From JAUIET01 sp039111475 (GTDB taxonomy: Bacteria > Pseudomonadota > Gammaproteobacteria > Pseudomonadales > JAUIET01), in NCBI GenBank assembly GCA_039111475.1, contig JBCCIP010000011.1, positions 1 to 64,000 of the forward strand: DNA of 64,000 nucleotides, written 5' to 3'. How positions within the stretch are numbered: position 1 is the stretch's first letter; every line of letters starts with the position of its first letter. Both the position numbers and the translations under genes were made by a program. The notes beneath the pieces were generated by a model. The model made no database searches, was not told where the DNA came from, and saw only the letters and a list, made by a program, of their open reading frames with translations. Positions 6,943 to 14,339 of the stretch are shown here, one piece after another.

Positions 6943-7299
6943 ATGAATAGAAGAATCGGAATTGCGATAATTGTCATCGGCATAGGTCATACCTCGCTCG
7001 GACTGTTCCGATTTCATCAAGAGTTTGGCGCGATGATTCTTGAAGGGCTGATTTCCACTGGCACCGGCGAAATCAGAGGTTGGGCATTTTGGTTCACATT
7101 TGCTGGCATATTAATGATTACCTTAGGAATCACCGTCCGCTCCATTGAATTACAAGGTGTCACAATACCTCGGACTCTTGGTTGGATTTTGCTGGTTGGT
7201 TCAATCGTCGGAGCGGGGGTATTTCCGGTATCAGGATTTTGGCTCATGTTGGTCGTTTCGTTGTTCATTCTCATTGGTCGGCAAGCACATGATACATAA
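6943..7299 (+). CDS. DUF6463-like membrane protein
   Basis: This 118-residue protein has four predicted membrane segments. It starts RRIGIAIIVIGIGHTSLGL and has a central GWAFWFTFAGILMITLG span. The layout and the early GHTxLG resemble DUF6463, a family of unknown function. A GGTGTT site precedes ATG 6943. Its stop is in the following attC. Confidence 0.78.
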   Translation: MNRRIGIAIIVIGIGHTSLGLFRFHQEFGAMILEGLISTGTGEIRGWAFWFTFAGILMITLGITVRSIELQGVTIPRTLGWILLVGSIVGAGVFPVSGFWLMLVVSLFILIGRQAHDT

Positions 7300-7380
7300 C
7301 AAGGTGGTGAAGTCGCTCGCTACGCTCGCTGGGACGCCCTACAACGTTGCTGCCCGGCGCCCCTTACCGCGACGTTATGC
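7294..7380 (+). other. attC site, 87-bp family
   Basis: R'' ACATAAC and R' GTTATGC are present. Confidence 0.92.
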
Positions 7381-7385
7381 GTCTT

Positions 7386-7640
7386 CTAGTAGTGAAAGCG
7401 GAGTTGGGCAATTAACATGGAGTCGCCCTGAATTTTGTAGACAATTCTATGCTCGTCATTAATGCGCCTGGACCAATAACCGGAAAGCGCGTGTTTCAGC
7501 GGTTCCGGCTTACCTATTCCTTCGAAAGGGTCGCGCGAAATCTCCTTAATAAGCATGTTTACTCGTTTGAGTATCTTTTTGTCTGTCTTTTGCCAATAGA
7601 GGTAGTCTTCCCAAGCGTTCTCGGCAAAGATGAGTTTCAT
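7386..7640 (-). CDS. yoeB: YoeB-family toxin (ribosome-dependent mRNA interferase)
   Basis: This 84-residue protein aligns along its whole length with E. coli YoeB. The catalytic residues keep the same numbers: E46 (in KPEPLKH), R65 (EHRIVY), H83 and Y84 (RFHY end). YoeB cuts mRNA at the ribosomal A site unless bound by YefM. It is the second gene of a two-gene operon and overlaps the antitoxin by four bases. It is one of only two genes in the array read against the cassette direction. Confidence 0.95.
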   Translation of the reverse strand: MKLIFAENAWEDYLYWQKTDKKILKRVNMLIKEISRDPFEGIGKPEPLKHALSGYWSRRINDEHRIVYKIQGDSMLIAQLRFHY

Positions 7641-7888
7641 TCCGCAAGTGCCCGCTTTTTGCCCTTGCCGCTTTCAAGTTCTGCTATCGCTTCCATCAAG
7701 CGACGGGCGTTCTTTGGGCTGCGCAACAGGCTCGCGGTTTCCTCCAGGGACTGATAGTCTGCCATCGAAATCATTACAACCGCACCTTCGCCCTTTCTAG
7801 TAATTGCAATAGGAGCATGGTCTTCGCATACTTGCTCCATAGTTCGAGCTAAGTTGCTTCTAGCAGAGGTATAACTTATGCTTTTCAT
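7637..7888 (-). CDS. yefM: YefM-family antitoxin
   Basis: This 83-residue antitoxin has the Phd/YefM pattern: MKSISYTSARSNLA, then PIAITRKGEGAVVMISMADYQSLEET, followed by a C-terminal arm that wraps the toxin. The ATG at 7888 is chosen because the longer frame starts inside AT-rich upstream DNA. It is translated first and overlaps yoeB (ATGA), consistent with tight stoichiometric coupling. It is likely autoregulated through the palindrome at 7899. Toxin-antitoxin cassettes with their own promoter are thought to stabilise large arrays. Confidence 0.93.
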   Translation of the reverse strand: MKSISYTSARSNLARTMEQVCEDHAPIAITRKGEGAVVMISMADYQSLEETASLLRSPKNARRLMEAIAELESGKGKKRALAE

Positions 7889-7898
7889 GAATAATTCC

Positions 7899-7909
7899 GT
7901 ACATGTACA
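7899..7909 (-). promoter_or_regulatory. YefM operator-like palindrome
   Basis: The perfect palindrome GTACATGTAC, extending to TGTACA, lies 11 bases upstream of the yefM start. E. coli YefM binds palindromes with a TGTACA core, so this is a likely autorepression site. The flanking DNA is AT-rich, with a TTGATA on the minus strand that could be a -35 element. Confidence 0.7.
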
Positions 7910-7934
7910 ATAATATGCACATAAGTATATCAAC

Positions 7935-8027
7935 GCATAACAAGGCGGTCAAGTACGTTTCAGCGCTGCGCGCTTCCACCGGACGGCTAAAGCTACGCTT
8001 TATCCGCCGCTTACCGCGACGTTATGC
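7935..8027 (+). other. attC site, 93-bp hybrid type
   Basis: R'' GCATAAC and R' GTTATGC are present. The outer arm GGCGGTCAAG/CTTACCGC is of the 87-bp type, while the interior (CAGCGCT..GCGCTTCCACC) is of the 93-bp type. Confidence 0.9.
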
Positions 8028-8108
8028 ATACCGATACGAGAAGCAAAGTAGTTAAAAACTGACAGAAAACATATCATTTGCAGTTGGTATTCCAACATTT
8101 GAGGGTGT

Positions 8109-8468
8109 ATGAATTTACTTGGAATTTTCTTGTTAACATCCACCGTGGTAATCTACTTGCTAACTTATTTTGCAATCGCTTCGCAAGGCGTTAATTGGCC
8201 TATGATCGCAATTGAAGATATTGTTGCACTAAATTGGCGTTCGCAATTCGACATAGATTTCATAATACACCTAATCCTATTAGCTTCCTGGATATCCTGG
8301 AGAGAAGGCTTTACCACTAAAGGACATATATTCGGAGCGCTGAGTATTGTTATGGGCGGTATGTTCACTTTCCCTTATCTTATTCGGGCAATCTATTTAG
8401 CTAAAGGAAACCCTGTAGAAATTCTACTAGGGTCCCGACAAATTGTTCGAGAAGCGCACTCTAGTTGA
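8109..8468 (+). CDS. cassette membrane protein, unknown function
   Basis: This 119-residue protein has three hydrophobic segments (about residues 3-26, 53-66 and 76-94) and a charged C-terminus. The ribosome site GAGGGTGT precedes ATG 8109. No family is named. The first roughly 90 bases of this gene are repeated in decayed form outside the array at 14815. Confidence 0.73.
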   Translation: MNLLGIFLLTSTVVIYLLTYFAIASQGVNWPMIAIEDIVALNWRSQFDIDFIIHLILLASWISWREGFTTKGHIFGALSIVMGGMFTFPYLIRAIYLAKGNPVEILLGSRQIVREAHSS

Positions 8469-8488
8469 GCAGTGAAATTGAGACATAC

Positions 8489-8575
8489 GTATAACAAGGC
8501 GATGAAGTCGCTCACTACTTTCGCTGCGACGCCGTACAGCGTTGCTAAACAGCGTCCCTTACCGCGACGTTATGC
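8489..8575 (+). other. attC site, 87-bp family, R'' altered
   Basis: R'' is GTATAAC, where GCATAAC is expected, and R' is GTTATGC. Confidence 0.88.
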
Positions 8576-8607
8576 ATCTACACCACGGAACCACGGAGTC
8601 TTGATTT

Positions 8608-8937
8608 ATGAATGAAAACCTCTTCAAAACGCTCACATTGTCGGTCGCAGTAATTTTCACTGTTTTCTTCTGCGTTACGGTAATTCCACCGCTGATCGAT
8701 AATCCAGATATTATCGGCGCATTCAGTGCAGGTTTCGTTAATCCGTATGCCAGTGGGTACTCAACTGACGTAATTCTTTGTTGGGCGGTGCTGGCTATAT
8801 GGGTGGTTTACGAAGCGCAAAATTACTCCGTACAGCATGGTTGGGTGTGCTTGCTTCTTGGTGTGGTACCAGGTGTGGCTGTCGGTCTCTCATTGTATTT
8901 GCTACTGCGGCACCATCATTTTGCGTCAAATGCATAG
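8608..8937 (+). CDS. DUF2834-like membrane protein
   Basis: This 109-residue protein has three or four hydrophobic segments. The middle SGYSTDVILCWAVLAIWVVYEA followed by a final LPLYLLLR-like span resembles DUF2834 (PF11196), an uncharacterised family. ATG 8608 lies 32 bases past the attC core, and no strong ribosome site is seen. Confidence 0.75.
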   Translation: MNENLFKTLTLSVAVIFTVFFCVTVIPPLIDNPDIIGAFSAGFVNPYASGYSTDVILCWAVLAIWVVYEAQNYSVQHGWVCLLLGVVPGVAVGLSLYLLLRHHHFASNA

Positions 8938-9008
8938 CAAGGGGGTGAGGTCGCTCACTTCGTTCGCTGTGACGCCGTTAAGCGGCGCCCCTTACCGCGA
9001 CGTTATGT
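8932..9008 (+). other. attC site, 77 bp, degenerate R''
   Basis: R'' reads GCATAGC, so the conserved AAC is lost. R' is GTTATGT. The interior is 10 bases shorter than the standard site. Confidence 0.82.
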
Positions 9009-9030
9009 GCAATTCGAGGATCGTAACAAG

Positions 9031-9318
9031 ATGTACGCAGTAATATTTATCGCAGAGGTAGCTTCGCTGGATTCAGAGTATTCCGAAACAGCGGCGCGTA
9101 TGAGAGAAATCGCAATGTCGGAGTATAGCTGCACCGAGTTCACTTCGACTACCGAAGGCAATAAAGAAATAGCCATATCGTATTGGCCCAGTCTCGATGC
9201 GATCCGTGCGTGGAAATCCAATCCAGACCATTTGAAGGCTCAGCAGCTTGGCAAGTCTAAGTGGTATAAGTCATACAAAGTACAAGTGGTGGAGGTGCTG
9301 CGAGAATATGGTGTTTAA
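9031..9318 (+). CDS. ABM-fold (antibiotic biosynthesis monooxygenase-like) protein
   Basis: This 95-residue protein shows the dimeric alpha-beta barrel pattern of ABM proteins. It has YAVIFIAEV, a helix SEYSETAARMREIA, a strand-turn CTEFTSTTEGNKEIAISYW, and a helix with WKSNPDHLKAQQLGKSKWYKSYKVQV. The HLKAQ..G..KWY stretch is typical of one ABM subgroup. Members may be monooxygenases or ligand-binding proteins. ATG 9031 is preferred to the GTG at 9007 that lies in the attC core. Confidence 0.85.
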   Translation: MYAVIFIAEVASLDSEYSETAARMREIAMSEYSCTEFTSTTEGNKEIAISYWPSLDAIRAWKSNPDHLKAQQLGKSKWYKSYKVQVVEVLREYGV

Positions 9319-9321
9319 CAC

Positions 9322-9411
9322 ACATAACAAGGCGGTCAAGTACGTTCCGGCTTGCGCCTCTACCGGGCGGCTAAAACTGCGCTTTACCCGCCTCTTATCG
9401 CGGCGTTATGC
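9322..9411 (+). other. attC site, 90-bp variant of the 93-bp family
   Basis: R'' ACATAAC and R' GTTATGC are present. The right arm is CTTATCGCGGC. Confidence 0.88.
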
Positions 9412-9435
9412 GTCGGCCCGGAATTCGAGAACAAG

Positions 9436-9777
9436 ATGAAATACGGCAGACATATTGTATTCTTAGTTGTAACTCTGTTGCTATTCTCGCTCTGGGTTGC
9501 ATTTGCTCTTTTGGCTGTAAATCCTTACCTGCATCCCTATATACCTGGCTACAAGGTTGGCGACCCTTGTGGATGGGAAATAGTCGCTTTGGCTGTGAGC
9601 GCGTTGACCGCTCATTTTTGGAGCCGTCATTGGGCGCCACCGAAACGTACCACCGAAAACGGAATATCCTACGTTTCCATCAACTATCGATTTGTATTGT
9701 TCTTGCTAATTTATATGGCAATCGCAATATCAATATTCTTATGGGAATACGCCAAATTTTCCGCGGGGTTTGAGTAG
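9436..9777 (+). CDS. cassette membrane protein, unknown function
   Basis: This 113-residue protein has three hydrophobic segments (about residues 7-28, 47-62 and 88-106) and a polar loop with a PPKRTTENG stretch. ATG 9436 is chosen because the longer frame begins in the attC. No family is recognised. Confidence 0.7.
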   Translation: MKYGRHIVFLVVTLLLFSLWVAFALLAVNPYLHPYIPGYKVGDPCGWEIVALAVSALTAHFWSRHWAPPKRTTENGISYVSINYRFVLFLLIYMAIAISIFLWEYAKFSAGFE

Positions 9778-9791
9778 ATGTGCCTTCAGCC

Positions 9792-9878
9792 TCATAACAA
9801 GGCGGTTAAGTCGCTCACAGCGTTCGCTGGGACGCCCAAAGGCTGCGCTTTCCGTCGGCCCTTACCGCGACGTTATGT
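9792..9878 (+). other. attC site, 87-bp family, R'' altered
   Basis: R'' is TCATAAC and R' is GTTATGT. The interior has diverged (CCCAAAGGCTGCGCTTTCCG). Confidence 0.87.
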
Positions 9879-9918
9879 GTTCGAACTTATGATTACGATG
9901 AATAATCCAGATTGATCT

Positions 9919-10197
9919 ATGAAAACTCGATTGAGAAAAATATTCGCTCCAATATTAGATCCATTTGAAACTGGCGATTCGAGCTATAGTTTCAAAAGCT
10001 CTCATCGAAGTACGCTCATCGTTGTGGGCATACTGTTTATAGTGCTGTCTTTAATTTCATTGGCTTCCGCAATCTACTCAGCGCAGCTTGCTGCGTTGTT
10101 ACCGTTCCTTGTATTCTTCGGCGCAGGTGCTGTGTGTGCAATTGTCGGTTTTCTTGGCACAGATCAGGCGGTGGCCAAAATCTGGGGAAGCAAATAG
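9919..10197 (+). CDS. cassette two-span membrane protein
   Basis: This 92-residue protein has a basic N-terminus, a FETGDSSYSFKSSHR loop, then two hydrophobic segments (about 32-53 and 58-80), ending AVAKIWGSK. I recall similar proteins in other integron arrays, but no function is known. ATG 9919 follows an A/T-rich leader. Confidence 0.73.
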   Translation: MKTRLRKIFAPILDPFETGDSSYSFKSSHRSTLIVVGILFIVLSLISLASAIYSAQLAALLPFLVFFGAGAVCAIVGFLGTDQAVAKIWGSK

Positions 10198-10215
10198 GGC
10201 GTCTATGAAACATAC

Positions 10216-10264
10216 ACATAATAAGGCGGTGACGTCATTCGCTTCGCTTACTGTGACGTTGTGT
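10216..10264 (+). other. 49-bp attC-like site, degenerate
   Basis: It has R'' ACATAAT and R' GTTGTGT. Its length matches the sites at 3392, 3715 and 4132, and it also lacks the right arm. Confidence 0.65.
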
Positions 10265-10281
10265 GTCTTTAGGATTTTGAA

Positions 10282-10740
10282 ATGGCCTCAAAGAATCTGG
10301 CTCTGAAAACAGCAGGAATTCTTAGTGCCATCGCAGCGTTACTGCACATCGCGATTATATTTGGTGGTCCTGATTGGTATCGATTCTTTGGCGCTGGCGA
10401 ACAAATGGCGCAGATGGCTGCTAATGGTGAGCTTTATCCAACACTGGTCACACTGGCAATTGCGCTCATTCTGTTCTTATGGAGTCTTTACGCATTTTCT
10501 GCAGCAGAGCTAATACCAAAGTTACCTCTGCTTAAAACTGCTCTGGCACTAATCTCTCTGGTTTATCTGGCGCGTGGTATTGGCGGCCTTGTGCTGACAC
10601 AGTATCCGACAAACCCGAATGTGGTAGAGTTGGGCATGAACTTCATGGTTTGGAGTTCAGTGATCTGCCTGGCGTATGGAATAATCTACAGCATTGGTAC
10701 TTATTCAGTTTGGCGCAGGCGAAATAATGCATACACATAA
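10282..10740 (+). CDS. cassette four-span membrane protein
   Basis: This 152-residue hydrophobic protein has four membrane segments (about residues 9-27, 52-70, 82-100 and 123-142). A loop between the first two spans contains GGPDWYRFFGAGE. No family is named with confidence. ATG 10282 follows AGGATTTTGAA. The TAA stop is in the next attC core. Confidence 0.74.
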   Translation: MASKNLALKTAGILSAIAALLHIAIIFGGPDWYRFFGAGEQMAQMAANGELYPTLVTLAIALILFLWSLYAFSAAELIPKLPLLKTALALISLVYLARGIGGLVLTQYPTNPNVVELGMNFMVWSSVICLAYGIIYSIGTYSVWRRRNNAYT

Positions 10741-10821
10741 CAAGGCGCGGAAGATCATCATTGTGTTCGCCGAGACGCTGTTAAGCTCCGCTAAAAGTTG
10801 CCCCTGACCGCGACGTTATAG
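10735..10821 (+). other. attC site, 87 bp, diverged
   Basis: R'' ACATAAC and R' GTTATAG are present. Both arms carry substitutions (GGCGCGGAAG, CTGACCGCGAC). Confidence 0.82.
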
Positions 10822-10938
10822 CTTCATGTTAATCACGGAAAGTAGACGTCGCATTACTAATCAATGAGATGATATATAAGTTAACATTGCAGAAGCCGCG
10901 GTCAGGATAAATATTTATAAGAACAATTGGAGTAATTA

Positions 10939-11874
10939 GTGAAGCCCTTTATCTTACCTGTGCTTATGTCATGTGTTCTCATCACCGGCTGTGATCAAGT
11001 TAGAACTGTATATCTATTGGTAAATCACGACATCACATTAGCTGACTCTTCCTCCGTGGACACAACAGTTACTGATGTAACTGTAAGTCGAGACAGCAAA
11101 GGACCATCGGCAAAGCTGCTTTCCGCGTTCTACGGTCTTGATGATGCCTTGCCCAGGTTTTCAGATTTCGCCATTTGTGAGGGAGCAGGTGGCAAAGATG
11201 GTATGCCGGTTATTTTTTCCCACGAAGTCGACTTTAGCACCTTGCAGGCAGGCGATTTCAAAGTGAAGACGCGATCCGGTAAAACGGGCGAAATAACATG
11301 TGTCACCTTGGCGCCGGCTGATGATGAAGGTGAGCACAGAACGGTCTTAATCGTAGGGAATTACGGAAGTATTGATGATCAACCTGCCCAGGTGAAAGTT
11401 GTTGGCAACGTGCTGTCTAAGGACAACACCTTGAACTTCAAAGGCATCAGCACCGTTGTCACAGCACTTGAAGAAGGCCCTTCTTTGGTATTGGCAGAAA
11501 CAGTACCCGAACAGGAGTGGGAGTTAGGAAAGCTGGCTTCCCCATTACCGTTTGGCGGTGGTAGTGGTTGCCCAGAAAGCACTAAACAAGTGGCTCGAGT
11601 GGTTTGGAACGGTGGTGTGACCAAGCCGGGCGGAGATGAAATTGATGAGTTAGATTGGCAACATTATAAAGCCACGATTATTCAAGACTCTGGTCACGAG
11701 CTCGAAGTGACGCCGTTTGCGCTTGGTGATTTAGGGGATGGTGATAACAATCACGAACTTTGTCTGGACGTTGAGGGAGTCCTAAAATCTGTCTTTTTTC
11801 CTGCCGGGCATTTGACGGATCCGCGAGAAGACCTAAATCCTGAAACCAAAGTAGATGTCTCAGGGTCGTCATAG
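10939..11874 (+). CDS. predicted lipoprotein, unknown function
   Basis: This 311-residue protein starts with GTG behind a GGAG site. The N-terminus is a lipoprotein signal with lipobox LITGC (Cys at about residue 18), so it is probably exported and lipid-anchored. The mature part is acidic. It has a stretch like a bacterial Ig-type strand pattern (FSHEVDFSTLQAGDFKVKTR...G), then a glycine-rich GGGSGCPES region. It lies between two diverged attC sites and is the largest gene in the array. No family is recognised. Confidence 0.75.
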   Translation: MKPFILPVLMSCVLITGCDQVRTVYLLVNHDITLADSSSVDTTVTDVTVSRDSKGPSAKLLSAFYGLDDALPRFSDFAICEGAGGKDGMPVIFSHEVDFSTLQAGDFKVKTRSGKTGEITCVTLAPADDEGEHRTVLIVGNYGSIDDQPAQVKVVGNVLSKDNTLNFKGISTVVTALEEGPSLVLAETVPEQEWELGKLASPLPFGGGSGCPESTKQVARVVWNGGVTKPGGDEIDELDWQHYKATIIQDSGHELEVTPFALGDLGDGDNNHELCLDVEGVLKSVFFPAGHLTDPREDLNPETKVDVSGSS

Positions 11875-11899
11875 TGAAATTAGATCCCAACGCTACAAG

Positions 11900-11957
11900 C
11901 GATAACAAGTCAAAGCACTCTGACGCGGTAGCTGCGTCGGTGTTTGACGCGTTATGA
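11900..11957 (+). other. 58-bp attC-like site, fifth type
   Basis: Ends are CGATAAC and GTTATGA. The arms GTCAAA/TTTGAC and TGACGC/GCGTC pair around a GGTAGC loop. It is unrelated in sequence to the other attC families here. Confidence 0.7.
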
Positions 11958-11975
11958 GTTAATAGAACAGCAGCA

Positions 11976-12263
11976 ATGTCAAAGGTAATTCTTAGTGGGT
12001 ACATCGAAGTCCCTGAGGCAGATTTAGATACGGTTGCTGCGGGGCTTATAGAGCATATCCAACTTACGCGAGCAGAAGATGGGTGCTTGGTGTTCGAAAT
12101 TTCTCAAGATCAAAAAAACCCATTGCGCTTCAACGTATACGAAGAGTTCGAGAGTCAGGCTTCATTTCAGAAGCACCAAGAAAGGGTGCGAGCTTCAACG
12201 TGGGGTAGCATCACCAGGAATGTTCAGCGACAATATCAAATAGAAGGTATCGAGCAAGCGTGA
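11976..12263 (+). CDS. ABM-fold protein (YgiN-like)
   Basis: This 95-residue protein has the ABM/YgiN pattern: a first strand VILSGYIEVP, a helix, the segment EDGCLVFEISQDQKNPLRFNVYEEFESQASFQKHQER, and a final VQRQYQ strand. YgiN-type proteins act on quinols and others are ligand-binding; no substrate can be assigned. It is the second of three ABM-fold genes in the array. No strong ribosome site is seen before ATG 11976. Confidence 0.84.
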   Translation: MSKVILSGYIEVPEADLDTVAAGLIEHIQLTRAEDGCLVFEISQDQKNPLRFNVYEEFESQASFQKHQERVRASTWGSITRNVQRQYQIEGIEQA

Positions 12264-12273
12264 AAGCCCATGT

Positions 12274-12360
12274 GCATAACAAGGCGATGAAGTCGCTCAA
12301 TGCAATCGCCGAGACCTCAAAAAAAGCGGCTTTCACGTGCCGCCCACCGCGACGTTGTGC
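12274..12360 (+). other. attC site, 87 bp, diverged
   Basis: R'' GCATAAC and R' GTTGTGC are present. The arms GGCGATGAAG and CACCGCGAC are retained. Confidence 0.85.
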
Positions 12361-12381
12361 ATCAATCCAATAGAGGTCAAA

Positions 12382-12792
12382 ATGGCGAGGAAAGTGAATG
12401 GGTTTTTCTACGGTTTATTCATGGATCCCGAAGTATTGCGAGAAAAGAGAATCAATGGCATTGATGCTCGTCCCGCGTTAGTCACTGGTTACGCGCTAAA
12501 GATAGGTGAGCGAGCCACAATGGTAGCGCAATCTGATTCTACGGTATATGGAATGGTCATTGCGCTCGGCCATCCAGATCTTGAAATACTCTACGGTTCA
12601 CAGGGCCTGGATCTGTATAAGCCAGAAGCAGTTCTTGCTCAATTGCTGGATGGTCCAGCGGTTCCAGCGTTGTGTTATAACCTGATTGAACCACCGAATG
12701 AAGGGGAGTCGAACTCACGTTACGCGGCGAGCTTGAGAGAAGTCTTGACTAAATTCGGTTTTCCAGAGCAGTATGTGGCGAGTATCAACTGA
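12382..12792 (+). CDS. gamma-glutamylcyclotransferase-like protein
   Basis: This 136-residue protein fits the GGCT/AIG2-like fold. It has FFYGLFMDPEVL at the start (in place of the common YGSLM), ALKIGERATM, and YGMVIALGHPDLEILYG. A tail with YAASLREVLTKFGFPEQYVASI follows. The family cleaves gamma-glutamyl amines or peptides to give 5-oxoproline; the catalytic glutamate was not pinned down here. The AGAGGT ribosome site supports ATG 12382. Confidence 0.78.
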   Translation: MARKVNGFFYGLFMDPEVLREKRINGIDARPALVTGYALKIGERATMVAQSDSTVYGMVIALGHPDLEILYGSQGLDLYKPEAVLAQLLDGPAVPALCYNLIEPPNEGESNSRYAASLREVLTKFGFPEQYVASIN

Positions 12793-12793
12793 T

Positions 12794-12886
12794 GCATAAT
12801 AAGGTCGTCAAGTGTGTTCCAGCGCTGCGTGCTTGCAGTGGACCGTTAAAGCTGCGCTTTATTCGACGCCTACCGCAATGTTATGT
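12794..12886 (+). other. attC site, 93-bp family, diverged
   Basis: R'' is GCATAAT (final C lost) and R' is GTTATGT. The arms are weakened (GGTCGTCAAG, CCTACCGCAAT). Confidence 0.8.
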
Positions 12887-12909
12887 GTCTTAGCAATGTG
12901 GAGCCGATA

Positions 12910-13206
12910 ATGAGTTTCGTCGCAATATCCAAAGTCAAATACCCGGAGCCGCTAAAGAAGCAAATCCACTCTTTTGGCATGCGTATGCTTCCTTTGGCTC
13001 AAGTACAGCCCGGATTCATATCCATCAGCTTTCATCAATCAACAGATGCGGCTGAAACGATGATGTATTGGGAGTGGAATACTCAGTCGGACCACGAAGC
13101 TTGTATGAAATCGCCAGCCTGGAATGCACTCATGAGTAATTCCGGTGAGCTATTCCAATCAGAGGGTGTAGAGTTTTCCATAAGCACCTATGAACGCTTG
13201 GCATAA
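12910..13206 (+). CDS. ABM-fold protein
   Basis: This 98-residue protein has the ABM pattern: SFVAISKVKYPE, helix, QVQPGFISISFHQS, then MMYWEWNTQSDHEACMKSPAWN and a final strand. It is the third ABM-fold gene of the array and the last cassette with a recognisable attC in front. ATG 12910 is preferred to the ATG at 12883 that lies within the attC core. Confidence 0.82.
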   Translation: MSFVAISKVKYPEPLKKQIHSFGMRMLPLAQVQPGFISISFHQSTDAAETMMYWEWNTQSDHEACMKSPAWNALMSNSGELFQSEGVEFSISTYERLA

Positions 13207-13225
13207 GAGAGCAGCTATGGATCAA

Positions 13226-13291
13226 CCATGTAAGGCGGTGAAGTAGCTCACTGCGTTCTCTGGCACGCATTACAACGTTGCCGCTAGGCTC
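13226..13291 (+). other. attC remnant
   Basis: The left half of an 87-bp attC is recognisable (AAGGCGGTGAAG, then CTCACTGCGTTC). The R'' is damaged and the right arm is lost. Confidence 0.7.
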
Positions 13292-13406
13292 TCCGGAATT
13301 AAGTGGGAGGTTGAGGCGCACAATGCCTAAGCAATACGCTTCCATGAACGGCTTGGGGCCAATGACACTATTAAAGGCATATTCAGTTGGAGCATAGGGG
13401 TTGATT

Positions 13407-13480
13407 ACCAAGGAGGTGGCCAAGACACTCACAGCGTTCGTCGGAGTAGTGCACAGCTTTGCTACCAGGCGATGTTGTAC
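13407..13480 (+). other. attC remnant
   Basis: ACCAAGGAGGTGGCCAAG, CTCACAGCGTTCG, ACAGCTTTGCTACC and GATGTTGTA follow the order of an 87-bp attC with many changes. The stretch 13207..13587 holds only these two remnants and no gene I can support. Confidence 0.6.
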
Positions 13481-13587
13481 GCTATGAGTATTGATAAGAA
13501 GTTCCGCCATGAAGTGATGGTAGAGTCTTCCATAAATGAACTTAGAGTTTTCCTGCTACCTGATGACTGCAATGAATAACAAATAAA

Positions 13588-14070
13588 TTGAATATTCGCA
13601 AAGCTACCGAAAACGACTTTGAGGCAATCTGGCCGATTTTTCACGAAATCGTAAAATCAGGGGAGACCTATGCATATCCAATTGACACCACCAAAAAAGA
13701 GGCTCAAAGGATATGGTTGCAAAGCCCTAGGGAAACGTTTGTTCTCGAGAGAAACGGAAAGGTATTAGCTACTTACTACATCAAAACCACTCAAGCGGGA
13801 CCTGGTAGCCACGTTTGCAACTGCGGTTACATGGTTGCCAGTAGCGCTGCGGGGCAAGGATTGGCAACTCAACTGTGCGAACATTCGCAAATAGTCGCAC
13901 GGGAACTCGGCTACAAGGCCATGCAATTTAATTTTGTTGCTGAATCTAATGAAGGTGCAGTGCACTTATGGAAAAAACTTGGCTTCGAGATTGTAGGTCG
14001 TCTCCCTCGTGCTTTCCGGCATCCATCGCTGGGATATGTAGATGCACTTGTTATGTATAAATGGCTGTGA
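13588..14070 (+). CDS. GNAT-family N-acetyltransferase
   Basis: This 160-residue protein has the GNAT fold. It opens NIRKATENDFEAIWPIFHEIV. The acetyl-CoA loop is in ASSAAGQGLATQLCEHS, and motif B follows in NEGAVHLWKKLGFEIVGRLPRAFRHP. It resembles phosphinothricin-type acetyltransferases, but the substrate is unknown. The only in-frame start is TTG 13588, without a clear ribosome site. Decayed attC pieces on both sides suggest it is a fixed former cassette. Confidence 0.88.
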   Translation: MNIRKATENDFEAIWPIFHEIVKSGETYAYPIDTTKKEAQRIWLQSPRETFVLERNGKVLATYYIKTTQAGPGSHVCNCGYMVASSAAGQGLATQLCEHSQIVARELGYKAMQFNFVAESNEGAVHLWKKLGFEIVGRLPRAFRHPSLGYVDALVMYKWL

Positions 14071-14092
14071 ACCATTTAAAGGCTGCGACGTT

Positions 14093-14150
14093 CTCACTAC
14101 ATACTCTGGCATGCCACACGACATTGTTGAGCAATGCGACTTACCGTGAC
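14093..14150 (+). other. attC remnant
   Basis: The interior and right arm of an 87-bp attC are recognisable (CTCACTAC, ATTGTTGAGC, GACTTACCGTGAC). Both cores are lost. The rest of 14151..14339 holds nothing I can support. Confidence 0.6.
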
Positions 14151-14339
14151 AGCAGCTCTCAAATTTTATGAAGCAACGAAATTCTCGGGCGAATAGCGTG
14201 TTCTAGGGAAAAGCACACTAGACGTGTTTATACACTCTCGAGCTGCAACACCAGGTATTTACGATAAACCGCGACGAGAAGCAAGGACTTGTACAGAAGA
14301 AAGCAGGCAGGGAAGCTAAAGAAGTGTTAGAGTAGATTT

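Larger units (their letters stand above)
1..14150 (+). mobile_element. chromosomal integron cassette array, distal end
   Basis: This is a run of small genes each followed by an imperfect inverted repeat that starts with a core like GCATAAC/ACATAAC and ends with GTTATGC/GTTATGT. That is the layout of integron attC sites and gene cassettes. All attC sites read in the same direction and all genes but one pair lie on the plus strand, so the integrase and attI are expected left of base 1. From about 13.2 kb the sites are truncated or mutated, so this is the oldest, distal end of the array. No integrase gene is seen in the window. Confidence 0.95.

Noticed and set aside
11678..12004. 108-codon minus-strand frame across an attC
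   Set aside because: It overlaps the lipoprotein gene and the attC and has no start support or family features.
1..13500. Regularly spaced repeats suggesting a CRISPR array
   Set aside because: The repeats are 49-99 bp imperfect hairpins with integron cores and the spacers are genes; no cas genes are present.
1..14150. Integron integrase gene or attI
   Set aside because: No tyrosine recombinase is seen in any frame; the attC direction places it left of the window.
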